Positions 44,357-53,307 of a stretch of DNA of 64,000 bases are shown piece after piece. Both the position numbers and the translations under genes were made by a program. The DNA is from an uncultured Bacteroidales bacterium (lineage in GTDB: Bacteria; Bacteroidota; Bacteroidia; Bacteroidales; Muribaculaceae). Numbering within the stretch: the first letter of the stretch is position 1; the number at the start of each line of letters is the position of its first letter. The stretch lies in NCBI GenBank assembly GCA_902793405.1, contig CADBDH010000013.1:35916-99915 (forward strand), written 5' to 3'. The notes beneath the pieces were generated by a model. It saw nothing but the letters and a program-made list of their open reading frames with translations, ran no database searches and had not been told where the DNA came from.

Positions 44357-45288
44357 GTTGCCTATATATTGAGCAATGCTTTAATTTTTGTGCGTAAAAT
44401 ACTAAAAATCAGTTAATTGTAGCATTCTTTAAAGAGTGTTAATTCAAAATTTTGCTCATTTTGTAAACTTTACGGCCGTAAATTCGCATTTTTTATAGTC
44501 TAGTCGCGTCTGTAAACACCCCTGATCGGGCAAAAACAGCCGGTTTTGATTCCCATCGCTACATTTAAATACGCAAACAGAGCCCGGTTTTCAAAGCCGA
44601 ATTCGGTGTTGGTAAATTACCATTTTTACTTTTCTGAGTGCTCAACTCGATTTCCTTGCGATATTTTCCAGCACCCTTAATCACAGGTCTATTTTTGCGA
44701 TTTATCTTAAAGAGAGTCGGGTTTAATATTTGTCAAATATTGACAAGTATCGTTTATTTAAAGGTGTTTTGATGGTGATTGTTGCTTAAATTTCAGTTGA
44801 GTTTTAGCGCTTCAAATAATGTCAAAATACGTGTTTTTCGAGCCAGAAGCTGCAATTTGTCTGATTAGGCGTGTTTTTGGGCAAAATGCGACTTTTTGAC
44901 CAAAAAATAAAGGCCCTTAATCGGGCCTTAAAAACGTTTTTTATCCCCAAACAGCAGGCATTTAAAGCCTGGTTTCGGGCTGAATTTTAGGTTCGGATTT
45001 TAGGAGATTTTCACCTCATTTGAAGTCGTTCTCGAGGCTCAGGTGCGTGCCAAAACCTCGAATTTTCTGACCCCAAAATCGTGTGATTTTTGAAAATCAG
45101 TGTTCGCAGGGGTGTTTTTCGCGGCTATAAATCTGGTGTTAGGACATGGAAATTTTGCCCGCCAGCGGGCGGGAAATGAGTCCTGTTGTTTGGAAAATGA
45201 ATTCTCGTTTTTATGTTCCTTGAGCAGGTACGATTATAGATAGCGATATTCAATCGCTGGTCAGGCGAGGAAGTGTCGCCAGCCTTTT

Positions 45289-48123
45289 TTATTGCTTGAG
45301 TTCGTCTTTCAGGAATCGCGCGGTGATCGATTCGGGAGATTGTGCTACCTGCTCTGGGGTGCCGCTGGCGACCACCTGACCTCCGTTCCTACCCCCTTCG
45401 GGTCCCATGTCGATGATGTAGTCGGCGCACTTGATCACGTCCAGGTTGTGCTCGATGACGATAACCGTGTTACCCTTATCGACGAGTCGGTTCAGGACGC
45501 CCAGGAGCACCTTGATGTCCTCGAAGTGCAATCCGGTGGTGGGTTCATCCAGGATGTAAACCGTCTTGCCGGTATCCTTCTTGGCCAGCTCACATGCCAG
45601 TTTCACGCGCTGGCATTCGCCACCCGACAGGGTGCTGGAGGGCTGTCCCAGCTTGATGTAACCCAGACCCACGTCCTGGAGCACCTTGATTTTGCGCAGA
45701 ATGGCCGGCACAGCGTCGAAAAACTCCACGGCCTGGTTGATGGTCATGTCAAGCACATCGGCGATGGATTTGCCCTTGAATTTCACTTCAAGCGTCTCGC
45801 GGTTGTAGCGTTTGCCGCCACATTCCTCGCACGGGACGAGCACATCGGGCAGGAAATTCATCTCGACGGTCTTGTAGCCGTTGCCGTTGCACTTCTCACA
45901 CCTGCCACCGCTGGTGTTGAACGAGAAGCGTCCGGGCTTGTAGGCCCTGATTTTGGACTCAGGCAGGTTGACGAACAGGTTGCGGATGTCGGTAAAGACG
46001 CCCGTATAGGTGGCCGCATTGGAGCGCGGTGTGCGTCCCAGCGGTGTCTGGTCGACGGTGACTACCTTGTCGACGTGTTCCAGGCCCTGAACGGTGTCGT
46101 AGGGCATCGGAGGTGTGTGTGAACGGTACAGGCGCTGGCTCAGGATGGGCTGCAGCGTGGCGTTGATGAGTGTTGACTTGCCGCTGCCGCTCACACCCGT
46201 CACGCAGATGAAGGTGCCCAGGGGCAACGAGATGTCAACGCCCTTGAGGTTGTTGCCGCGACAGCCGGTGAGGCTGAGCGTCTTGCCGTTGCCGTCACGT
46301 CGCTGGGCGGGCACTTCGATGGCCCGTGTGCCGTTCAGGTAGTCGGCTGTCAGGGTGTGCTGCTTGAGCAATTGGGCCGGTGTGCCCTCAAAGACGATGT
46401 TTCCGCCCTTGCGACCGGCCAGGGGGCCGATGTCGATGACATAGTCGGCCTGCAGCATCATCTCCTTGTCGTGCTCGACCACGAGAATGGTATTGCCATC
46501 GTCGCGCAAGGTCTTGAGCGAGTCGATAAGGCGCTGGTTATCGCGCTGGTGGAGACCTATGGACGGCTCGTCGAGGATATACAGGACGTTGACCAGGCGT
46601 GAGCCTATCTGTGTGGCCAGCCTGATGCGCTGGCTCTCGCCGCCCGACAATGAGGCCGAGTTGCGGTTCAATGACATGTAGTCGAGGCCCACTTCGAGCA
46701 GGAAATTGAGCCTGGAACTGATTTCCTTGACGATTTCGCGCGCGATTTCCCATTGCACGGGCGTGACGTGGTTGTGCAGGTCGTCGATCCATTCCTTGAG
46801 CTCGCTGATGTCCATCGCTGCCAGTTGGGCGATGTTCTTGCCGTTGAGCCTGAAGTGCAGCGCCTCGCGGTTGAGGCGTGCACCGCCGCACTCGGGGCAG
46901 ACCGAGCGAGAGAAGAACTGTCCTGCCCACTTCTGGGCCGCGCTGCTCGCCGTGTCGTCCTGCTGCATCTCGATGTACTTGATCAGGCCGTCGAAAGAGA
47001 GGAAGAAGTTGCTGGTGCTCAGCGTCTCGGTGCGCAGGTTCAGGCGCTCGTTGGTGCCGTTGAGGATGTCGTTGAGGGCCTCCTCGGGCAGTTCGTTGAG
47101 CGGTGTGTCGAGCGTGCAGCCGTATTTCTCGCAGATAGCGGCTATTTGCCAGAAAATCTGCACATTCTTATATTTTCCCAGCGGCAGGATGCCTCCTGCC
47201 CTGATGGTCGTTGTCATGTCGGGGATGATCTTCTCGCGGTCGATGAGGTTAACATATCCCAGTCCCTTGCAATGCGGGCAGGCGCCCAGCGGGGAGTTGA
47301 ACGAGAAGTTGTGGGGTGCCGGCTCCAGATAGGACAGGCCCGTGGCGGGGTCCATGAGCGAACGGCTGTAATAGCCCACCTCGTCGTTCTCGGCGTCGAG
47401 AATCATCAGCTGTCCGTTGCCCTGCTTGAAGGCCAGGTCGGCCGTGTCGGCCAGGCGTTTGCTGTCCTTGTCGTTGACCTTGAGGCGGTCTACGACGAGT
47501 TCCACGCTGTGGTTGACATAGCGGTCGAGCTTCATGCCGTAGGTGATCTCGCGCAACACGCCATCGACGCGCACGTTGATGTAGCCCTTCTTGCGCAGGT
47601 TCTCGAACAGGTCCTTGTAATGTCCCTTGCGGTTCTTGACCAGTGGCGCCAGGATGTAGATGCGGTGTCCCTGGTAGCGTTCCATAATCAGGCTCAGGAT
47701 CTTGTCGGTGGTGTATTTCACCATGCGCTCGCCCGACAGGTAGGAATAGGCGTCGGCCGCACGGGCATAGAGCAATCTAAGGTAGTCATAGACCTCGGTG
47801 GTGGTGCCCACGGTGCTGCGCGGGTTACGGTTCACGGTCTTCTGCCCTATCGAGATGACGGGGCACAGGCCCGAAATCTTGTCCACGTTGGGGCGCTCGA
47901 GCATGCCGAGCATGTTGCGGGCATAGGAAGAGAACGTTTCCAGATAACGCCGTTGCCCCTCGGCAAAGACGGTGTCGAAGGCCAGCGACGACTTGCCGCT
48001 GCCGCTGAGCCCCGTAATGACGGTGAGCCTGTCGTGAGGTATTTCAACGTCGATGTTCTTGAGGTTGTGGACCCTTGCCCCGAGCACCTCGACACATTCT
48101 ATTTCCTGCCCGTTCAGTTTCAT
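45289..48123 (-). CDS. uvrA: Excinuclease ABC subunit A
   Basis: UvrA finds bulky DNA lesions and loads UvrB. The 944-residue protein has two ABC ATPase modules. Walker A sites are VITGLSGSGKSSLAFDT (about residue 36) and CVTGVSGSGKSTLINA (about 648). ABC signatures are NSASLSGGESQRIRLA and PSSTLSGGECQRVKLA. Zinc fingers include CPECGGARLN and CEECGGKRYN. It lies 44 bases after glmS on the same strand and may be co-transcribed. No uvrB is in the window. Confidence 0.97.
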   Translation of the reverse strand: MKLNGQEIECVEVLGARVHNLKNIDVEIPHDRLTVITGLSGSGKSSLAFDTVFAEGQRRYLETFSSYARNMLGMLERPNVDKISGLCPVISIGQKTVNRNPRSTVGTTTEVYDYLRLLYARAADAYSYLSGERMVKYTTDKILSLIMERYQGHRIYILAPLVKNRKGHYKDLFENLRKKGYINVRVDGVLREITYGMKLDRYVNHSVELVVDRLKVNDKDSKRLADTADLAFKQGNGQLMILDAENDEVGYYSRSLMDPATGLSYLEPAPHNFSFNSPLGACPHCKGLGYVNLIDREKIIPDMTTTIRAGGILPLGKYKNVQIFWQIAAICEKYGCTLDTPLNELPEEALNDILNGTNERLNLRTETLSTSNFFLSFDGLIKYIEMQQDDTASSAAQKWAGQFFSRSVCPECGGARLNREALHFRLNGKNIAQLAAMDISELKEWIDDLHNHVTPVQWEIAREIVKEISSRLNFLLEVGLDYMSLNRNSASLSGGESQRIRLATQIGSRLVNVLYILDEPSIGLHQRDNQRLIDSLKTLRDDGNTILVVEHDKEMMLQADYVIDIGPLAGRKGGNIVFEGTPAQLLKQHTLTADYLNGTRAIEVPAQRRDGNGKTLSLTGCRGNNLKGVDISLPLGTFICVTGVSGSGKSTLINATLQPILSQRLYRSHTPPMPYDTVQGLEHVDKVVTVDQTPLGRTPRSNAATYTGVFTDIRNLFVNLPESKIRAYKPGRFSFNTSGGRCEKCNGNGYKTVEMNFLPDVLVPCEECGGKRYNRETLEVKFKGKSIADVLDMTINQAVEFFDAVPAILRKIKVLQDVGLGYIKLGQPSSTLSGGECQRVKLACELAKKDTGKTVYILDEPTTGLHFEDIKVLLGVLNRLVDKGNTVIVIEHNLDVIKCADYIIDMGPEGGRNGGQVVASGTPEQVAQSPESITARFLKDELKQ

Positions 48124-48167
48124 TTAACTCGTGTATTTTTGATATATATTATGTCCTCTTTATTTGG

Positions 48168-50018
48168 CTACTCAACAGTAACACTCTTGGCCAAATTGCG
48201 CGGCTGGTCCACATCAAGACCTTTCTGCACGGCAATGTGATAGGCCAGCAGTTGCAGCGGAATAACGCTCAACAATGGCGCTAGACACGCTATCGTGTCG
48301 GGCACCTCGATGTATTCCGAGACGATTTTCTTGACTACCTCGTCCCCCTCGGTGATGATGGCTATGATGCGTCCGTTGCGGCTCTTCACCTCCTGCATAT
48401 TGGAAATGATTTTCTCGAGCAATTGGTGATGTGTCGCAATAAAGACAACAGGCATTTCTTTGTCGATCAGAGCAATGGGGCCATGTTTCATCTCGGCCGC
48501 AGGATAACCCTCGGCATGGATATAACTGATTTCTTTTAGTTTGAGAGCACCCTCGAGGGCTACAGGAAAGTTCCACTTACGTCCCAAATAAAGAAAATTG
48601 TGAGCATAGGTGAATATCTTGGAAAGTGTCTCGATTTGACTGTTTTGGGCCAAAATGCGTTCTATTTTATCGGGAATTACCTGCAATTCATCAATGACCT
48701 TCTGATATTCTTCGTGGCTTATGGAACCTTTCGCGTCACCGATAGCCAGCGCCAGCATGGTCAGCACACACACTTGCCCGGTAAATGCTTTAGTTGAAGC
48801 GACACCGATTTCGGGCCCCACATGAGTATAGGTTCCCGTGTCGGTGTTGCGTGCGATACTGCTGCCCACGGCATTCACCACTCCGAACACAAAGGCTCCA
48901 GCCTCTTTCGCCAGCGATACCGCCGCCAATGTGTCGGCAGTTTCTCCACTTTGCGATATCGCGATCACAACATCATCGGGATAAATGACGGGGTCGCGGT
49001 AGCGGAACTCACTGGCATACTCAACATCTACAGGAATTTTGCAGAAGTGCTCGATGAGCTGCTTGCCGATGAGCCCGGCATGCCATGATGTGCCGCAACT
49101 GACAATGATGAAACGTCTTGCCTGGATAAGACGCTCGTGGTGCTCAGTAACAGCGCTGAGCACTACCCTGTGGTGTTCAGGCAAGAGCCGGCCACGCATG
49201 CAATCTTTCAACACATTAGGCTGGTCAAAGATTTCCTTAAGCATAAAATGAGGGAATCCGCCCTTATCAAGCATCGCCAAGTCCAGTTTCACGTTCTTGA
49301 CCTCGACAGGAACATCTTCGCCGGTGAGGGTGTGGACGCGCAGGTCCTCGCCGCGTCGGCACACGACCACCTCCTCATCGTTCAGGTACACCATGCGAGT
49401 GGTGTACTCCACAATAGGCGAAGCGTCACTGGCGATGAAGTACTCCTGACGGTCATCACCGATGCCTACTACCAGCGGACTGCTCTTGCGGGCTGCCACC
49501 AGGCAATCGGGGTTGGAACGGTCAAGCACGACAATGGCATAGGCGCCGATGACACGTTTCAACACGGTTTGTACAGCAACCTCAAGACTCACACCCAGAC
49601 TTTGCTGCACGTATTCGATGAACTGAACCAGCACCTCGGTATCTGTCTCACTTTGGAAATGCATGCCACGCTCCATCAACTGATTTCGCAGCACGGCATA
49701 ATTCTCGATGATGCCGTTGTGAACAAGAGTAAGATTGCCGCTCTCTGAAACATGTGGATGGGCGTTTGCCGTCGTCGGGCCACCATGCGTTGCCCATCGT
49801 GTGTGAGCAATTCCGATTGTCCCCGAGCGGTCCTTGTCTTCACTTTGGTTTTCCAGTTCTGAAACCTTGCCCTTAGCCTTATAAATATTTAATTTGCCAT
49901 CGTTAGCAATCATCGCAATGCCCGCGCTGTCATAACCGCGGTATTCCAAGCGATGCAAGCCTCCAATCAGTATTGGGTAGGCTTGTTCCGTTCCGATGTA
50001 TCCAACAATTCCACACAT
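48168..50018 (-). CDS. glmS: Glutamine-fructose-6-phosphate aminotransferase
   Basis: GlmS makes glucosamine-6-phosphate, the first step towards UDP-GlcNAc for the cell wall. It begins MCGIVGYIGTEQAYPILIGG, where Cys2 is the glutaminase nucleophile. TRWATHGGPTTANAHPH belongs to the glutaminase site. Two SIS sugar isomerase domains follow (IIVSCGTSWHAGLIGKQLIE, VVIAISQSGETADTLAAVSL), and it ends QPRNLAKSVTVE. The 616-residue length is normal. No ribozyme-like leader is visible: the 31-base gap to the upstream gene is too short. Confidence 0.97.
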   Translation of the reverse strand: MCGIVGYIGTEQAYPILIGGLHRLEYRGYDSAGIAMIANDGKLNIYKAKGKVSELENQSEDKDRSGTIGIAHTRWATHGGPTTANAHPHVSESGNLTLVHNGIIENYAVLRNQLMERGMHFQSETDTEVLVQFIEYVQQSLGVSLEVAVQTVLKRVIGAYAIVVLDRSNPDCLVAARKSSPLVVGIGDDRQEYFIASDASPIVEYTTRMVYLNDEEVVVCRRGEDLRVHTLTGEDVPVEVKNVKLDLAMLDKGGFPHFMLKEIFDQPNVLKDCMRGRLLPEHHRVVLSAVTEHHERLIQARRFIIVSCGTSWHAGLIGKQLIEHFCKIPVDVEYASEFRYRDPVIYPDDVVIAISQSGETADTLAAVSLAKEAGAFVFGVVNAVGSSIARNTDTGTYTHVGPEIGVASTKAFTGQVCVLTMLALAIGDAKGSISHEEYQKVIDELQVIPDKIERILAQNSQIETLSKIFTYAHNFLYLGRKWNFPVALEGALKLKEISYIHAEGYPAAEMKHGPIALIDKEMPVVFIATHHQLLEKIISNMQEVKSRNGRIIAIITEGDEVVKKIVSEYIEVPDTIACLAPLLSVIPLQLLAYHIAVQKGLDVDQPRNLAKSVTVE

Positions 50019-50049
50019 GATTCTATAGTTTAAGTTTTAAATATTTATA

Positions 50050-51009
50050 TCAATCCACCACCCAATCCTTGTTATAGACGGTGTAGGCGCGCTTGCTGCG
50101 GTACAGCTCGCTATGTTTGGGCACGCGCACCTTGTAGGTCTTGCCGGCTGCGTTGGTGAGCTTGGTGGAGCGTATCCACGGGTTGGCTTCGCGCAGTTGG
50201 GCATAGGTAATGCCTTTACCCTTGGCCCAGTCTATCCAGCTGGCTACAGGCCCGGTGACGTCAACCGTGGTATAGTCCACAGGCTGGTACAGGTGCTTGC
50301 GCGAGAAGCGGTAGCCATATCTCTTGGGAGATTCCATGACCAGCTTGTAGGCAATGATGCGGAACACGTAGCGCGAGGTTTCCTGCACCAGGTACAGGTC
50401 GAACGAATTGTCCACCTTTTGCTTCGTGAGTTCGTTGGTGAGGCGTTGCATGCCGGCATTGTAGCTGGCTGCAACGGTGGGCCAGTGCCCATATTTCTTG
50501 TAGGCGGCTTTAAGGTACTTGCAGGCGGCGACCGTCGATTTCTCGGGGTCGTAGCGCTCGTCGACCTCGTCGCTCACTTCCAGCCCGTAGTCGCGTGCCG
50601 TGCCGGCCAGCAGTTGCCACATGCCGGCAGCTTTGGCGCTGGAATAGGCGTTGTAGTCCATCGAGCTCTCGGTGACCGCCAGGTAAAGGAAGTCCTGGGG
50701 CACGCCTTGTTCCTTCAGGATGCGGGCCAGCGCCGGGAAATAGCGGTTGGCGCGCTTGAAGCATAACTCAGTGGTTGTCTGGCCGTAGATGATGCCTGTC
50801 AGTTCCCTGTCAAGGCGCTCGGCCATGTCCAGGCGGTCAAAACTCACCTTCTCCCCAGCAAAAGTCACACTGGTGGGAATGTCGGGGCTTGCCGTCGTGC
50901 TGAACACGGGCGACGCTGTGTTGGTCTTGCTATATTCTCTCTTGAGCTGTGCCTGGGTCGTGATGGATGTCGCCATGAGCAGAGCGATCATCAATATGGT
51001 TTTCTTCAT
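50050..51009 (-). CDS. Lytic transglycosylase (SLT domain), MltD-like
   Basis: A 319-residue exported muramidase-type enzyme that cleaves peptidoglycan strands. The signal peptide is MKKTILMIALLMATSITTQA. The SLT core begins PQDFLYLAVTESSMDYNAYS with catalytic Glu, then SAKAAGMWQLLAGTARDYGL and ATVAASYNAGMQR-like TVAASYNAGMQRL. The C-terminus has a LysM-like segment (KGITYAQLREANPWIR). It sits directly upstream of glmS (31 bases), which couples wall turnover with wall-precursor supply. Confidence 0.9.
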   Translation of the reverse strand: MKKTILMIALLMATSITTQAQLKREYSKTNTASPVFSTTASPDIPTSVTFAGEKVSFDRLDMAERLDRELTGIIYGQTTTELCFKRANRYFPALARILKEQGVPQDFLYLAVTESSMDYNAYSSAKAAGMWQLLAGTARDYGLEVSDEVDERYDPEKSTVAACKYLKAAYKKYGHWPTVAASYNAGMQRLTNELTKQKVDNSFDLYLVQETSRYVFRIIAYKLVMESPKRYGYRFSRKHLYQPVDYTTVDVTGPVASWIDWAKGKGITYAQLREANPWIRSTKLTNAAGKTYKVRVPKHSELYRSKRAYTVYNKDWVVD

Positions 51010-51055
51010 TAGGTTGTCAGTTCTGTGTTGGCGCTGCCATTATTCTTGGTTTTAA

Positions 51056-52435
51056 TCAAATTCCCGAGCCGGGGGTGTCGGCCGAGGTGCCATCGCTGCC
51101 CTTGTAGCGCAGGATGTTGATGTCGCCGCGTTTCTTGTATTTCACGCCGTCGCTTCCCGTAGCAGTTACTACATAGTAGTAAACGCCGGTATCGACGAGG
51201 CGGCCTTTATAGCGGCCGTCCCATCCGCCGTTAGGATCGGTGAATTCATATAGCAGGGCACCCCATCGGTTGTAAATCCAGCAATGGAATTCGACAATAG
51301 ACTTATGGGGGACTTTCCACACCTCGTTGATGTCGGGTGAGAACACGTTGGGGATATCACCCCTAGCCCCTTTACCCAGCTGGCTCTCGCTCACATTGAT
51401 CGTGTAAGTGTCGCCATAGCTCTCGCAAGAGCCTGCGGCATTTGCCACCATGTAGCGTACGTAGTAAGTGCCGGCATCGTGAAAGGTATAGTCCACCTCG
51501 TTCTGGTTATATTGCAGGATGACGTCTTCAAAGTCGACATCGTTTGCTATCTCCCACTTGTAGTAGACCGCCGCATCAGTGGGATAGCCCGTGAACATGA
51601 TGCGAACAGGGGCCGAGCCATCTGTTAGCTCGCCTTCAAGTTTCATCTCTTTGCCTTCTTCATCTAGCATAATGCTGCCGTCTTCTTCCAGGAAAAAGGC
51701 AGTGGTTTTACACTTCACGGCCTTAGTGACATAGTCATTGCTGCTCTCGATGGTCTTATAGAGATTGTGTCTATCCCATTGCTTGAGGAAACGGTCGCCC
51801 GAAAGCTTGAAGACAGTGTTGCACAACGGTGGCTCGATCTCGATGCCATCGTCCAGGCTCTCGAATTTCTCGACAACGGGTTTCTCCTGCCAGTGTGTGG
51901 TGTCATTCCACTCGAGCGTGTTGTAAGACAGCTCGATCTCGCGGTCGAGCACCTCGATTCGTCCCGTGGTGGAGCTGTAGGGAATCTTGTGCGCGATGCC
52001 GTCGACCCTGAAACCGAGCAGGCTGCAAGGTGTATCGTCGATGAAGAACATGTCGTTCAGCGACAGATAATAGTCGGCATAGTTGACTACCCAATAGTAA
52101 TGGCGGTAGGTGCCCTCCTCGATGATGTAGCCTATGTTGGGCTGCACCTGATTCAGGGTGGAAACCGGTCCTTCGTGCCTGATGCCTGAAATCTCAGGGG
52201 GATAGCCCCAGGTGTGAGAGTCGTAGGTGTACCACACTGCGCGTTCTCCCGATGCTGATGTGAAGGTCATTCCCACGCCATCGGTGTCAAAGATGACAAA
52301 TATACTGTCCAGTCCGGTGGTCCTCTCGGGCTTTATCACGATGGGATCGTAGTCTGTTCCGGTGAAACTGACCTGGCCGCTAGCCGACAACAAAGCCAGC
52401 GCAGCCGCCATGAGTATGATGATTCTCTTATTCAT
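51056..52435 (-). CDS. Secreted protein with type IX (gliding-motility-associated) C-terminal domain
   Basis: A 459-residue exported protein. The signal peptide MNKRIIILMAAALALLSASG starts at ATG 52435; a longer in-frame start would run into repeat DNA. A PKD-like domain is likely around residues 275-355 (YTFHDAGTYYVRYMVANAAG). The last 95 residues are a type B T9SS sorting domain: NVFSPDINEVWKV, CWIYNRWGALLYEF, GGWDGRYKGRLVDTGVYYYV, KRGDINILR. So it is exported by type IX secretion to the surface or medium. The 22 residues after that domain (ending SADTPGSGI) are an unusual tail. It is first of four co-directional genes with 31-46 base gaps. Confidence 0.87.
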   Translation of the reverse strand: MNKRIIILMAAALALLSASGQVSFTGTDYDPIVIKPERTTGLDSIFVIFDTDGVGMTFTSASGERAVWYTYDSHTWGYPPEISGIRHEGPVSTLNQVQPNIGYIIEEGTYRHYYWVVNYADYYLSLNDMFFIDDTPCSLLGFRVDGIAHKIPYSSTTGRIEVLDREIELSYNTLEWNDTTHWQEKPVVEKFESLDDGIEIEPPLCNTVFKLSGDRFLKQWDRHNLYKTIESSNDYVTKAVKCKTTAFFLEEDGSIMLDEEGKEMKLEGELTDGSAPVRIMFTGYPTDAAVYYKWEIANDVDFEDVILQYNQNEVDYTFHDAGTYYVRYMVANAAGSCESYGDTYTINVSESQLGKGARGDIPNVFSPDINEVWKVPHKSIVEFHCWIYNRWGALLYEFTDPNGGWDGRYKGRLVDTGVYYYVVTATGSDGVKYKKRGDINILRYKGSDGTSADTPGSGI

Positions 52436-52516
52436 AGTGCGCACTCGATATTTCTTTTTTATATATAATAACGAGAATGCGCGCTGCTTATTGCCAAACA
52501 GGTCCACTCTTTTTGC

Positions 52517-52740
52517 TTGGCGCAAGGTAGGCGGCGCCTTAACAATGCTCAAATAAAATTTGGCATTGTGTTCGGCTTGCACTACCGTTCGCTCGGCGCG
52601 TTCGCTCGGCGCAAGGTAGGCTGCGCCTCAACAATACTCAAATAAATTTGGCATTCGCTCGGCGCGTTCGCTCGGCGCAAGGTAGGCTGCGCCTCAACAA
52701 TACTCAAATAAATTTGGCATTGTGTTCGGCTTGCACTACC
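52517..52740. repeat. Triplicated about 70-bp repeat carrying a promoter
   Basis: The unit GGCGCAAGGTAGGC(T/G)GCGCC, CTCAAATAAATTTGGCATT and GTTCGGCTTGCACTACC occurs at 52517-52586, 52606-52654 (truncated) and 52671-52740. In copy 3 its end plus flanking TTTG creates a promoter; in copy 1 the same site is broken (CTACCGTTCG). A related sequence is at about 29603-29672. Confidence 0.75.
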
Positions 52741-52744
52741 TTTG
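52713..52744 (+). promoter_or_regulatory. Promoter of the C_GCAxxG_C_C gene, formed by repeat copy 3
   Basis: TTTG (52713-52716), 20 bases, TACCTTTG (52737-52744). The last four bases lie just outside the repeat unit. Confidence 0.75.
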
Positions 52745-52776
52745 CAGTAAATTAGATACATTATATAATAGAATGA

Positions 52777-53181
52777 ATGATGGAACAGAATGAAATGATG
52801 GCAGGGATGCCGCGACGTGAGCGTGCCGTGATGTATAAGCGTGACCATAACTGCTGCCAGGCGGTGCTGCTGGCCTATGCTCCCGAGTTGGGATTGCCCG
52901 AGCAGACGCTGCTGGCCATGGGGGCCTGTTTCGGCAGCGGAATGGGGTGCATGGAGGAGACCTGTGGCGCCCTGTGCGGCGCGCAAATAGCGCAGGGGTT
53001 GCTAAAATTTGACAACCGCCGGATGAACCCGCAGGCGAGCCAGTTGAGGGCCGAATTTGAGCAGCGTTGCGGAGCCACGCGCTGCAAGGACCTGAAGGGT
53101 GTGGGCACCGGCCGCGGTGCGTTGTGCTCCTGTGAGGACTGTGTTCGTCATGCTGTGGAGGCATTGGATGAAATGATTTAG
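52777..53181 (+). CDS. C_GCAxxG_C_C family redox-type protein
   Basis: A 134-residue cytosolic protein with the pattern that names the family: NCCQAVLLAYAPELGLPEQT, then MGACFGSGMGCMEETCGALC and KDLKGVGTG...LCSCEDCV. The conserved Cys residues suggest a metal- or disulfide-based redox role, but the biochemical function is unknown. The start used is the first ATG (52777); ATG 52780 follows directly. Its promoter is built from a repeat. It is followed by mreB, which probably has its own promoter (TAATTTTG at 53233-53240). Confidence 0.85.
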   Translation: MMEQNEMMAGMPRRERAVMYKRDHNCCQAVLLAYAPELGLPEQTLLAMGACFGSGMGCMEETCGALCGAQIAQGLLKFDNRRMNPQASQLRAEFEQRCGATRCKDLKGVGTGRGALCSCEDCVRHAVEALDEMI

Positions 53182-53307
53182 TTTCTCAAAAAAACTACAC
53201 TAAAAAATAGCGGTAAATTGACGATAATTGACTAATTTTGCAGTCCGATTATCGCGAGATTTTTAATAGATTTTCATAACTAACACTCTAACATATAGAT
53301 AACAATC

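Larger units (their letters stand above)
43994..45288. other. 1.3-kb AT-rich non-coding region with dyads and hairpins
   Basis: No credible coding sequence is seen on either strand. It holds the XRE promoter (44146-44177), a nested dyad (44242-44356), a palindrome TTACGGCCGTAA (44471-44482), a terminator-like hairpin AAGGCCC/GGGCCTT followed by A/T runs (about 44907-44942), CCCGCCAGCGGGCGGG (about 45159-45174), and at the right end two hairpins, AGCGATattcAATCGCT and GGCGAggaagtgTCGCC, before CCTTTTTT (45240-45291). These could mark one or more plus-strand RNAs or a large regulatory region. I find no clear DnaA-box cluster. Confidence 0.55.

Noticed and set aside
43994-45288. Possible chromosomal replication origin in the AT-rich gap.
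   Set aside because: No cluster of TTATCCACA-type boxes and no dnaA, dnaN or similar gene nearby.
45240-45291. GGTCAGGCGAGGAAG...CCAGCC looked like the SRP 4.5S RNA tip (GGTCAGG..GGAAG..CAGCC).
   Set aside because: The bases form a simple GGCGA/TCGCC hairpin and lack the asymmetric internal loops and GGAA tetraloop geometry of helix 8; the similarity is probably chance.
48168-50049. Possible glmS ribozyme leader.
   Set aside because: The gap to the upstream gene is 31 bases, too short for the ribozyme, which is typical of Firmicutes.
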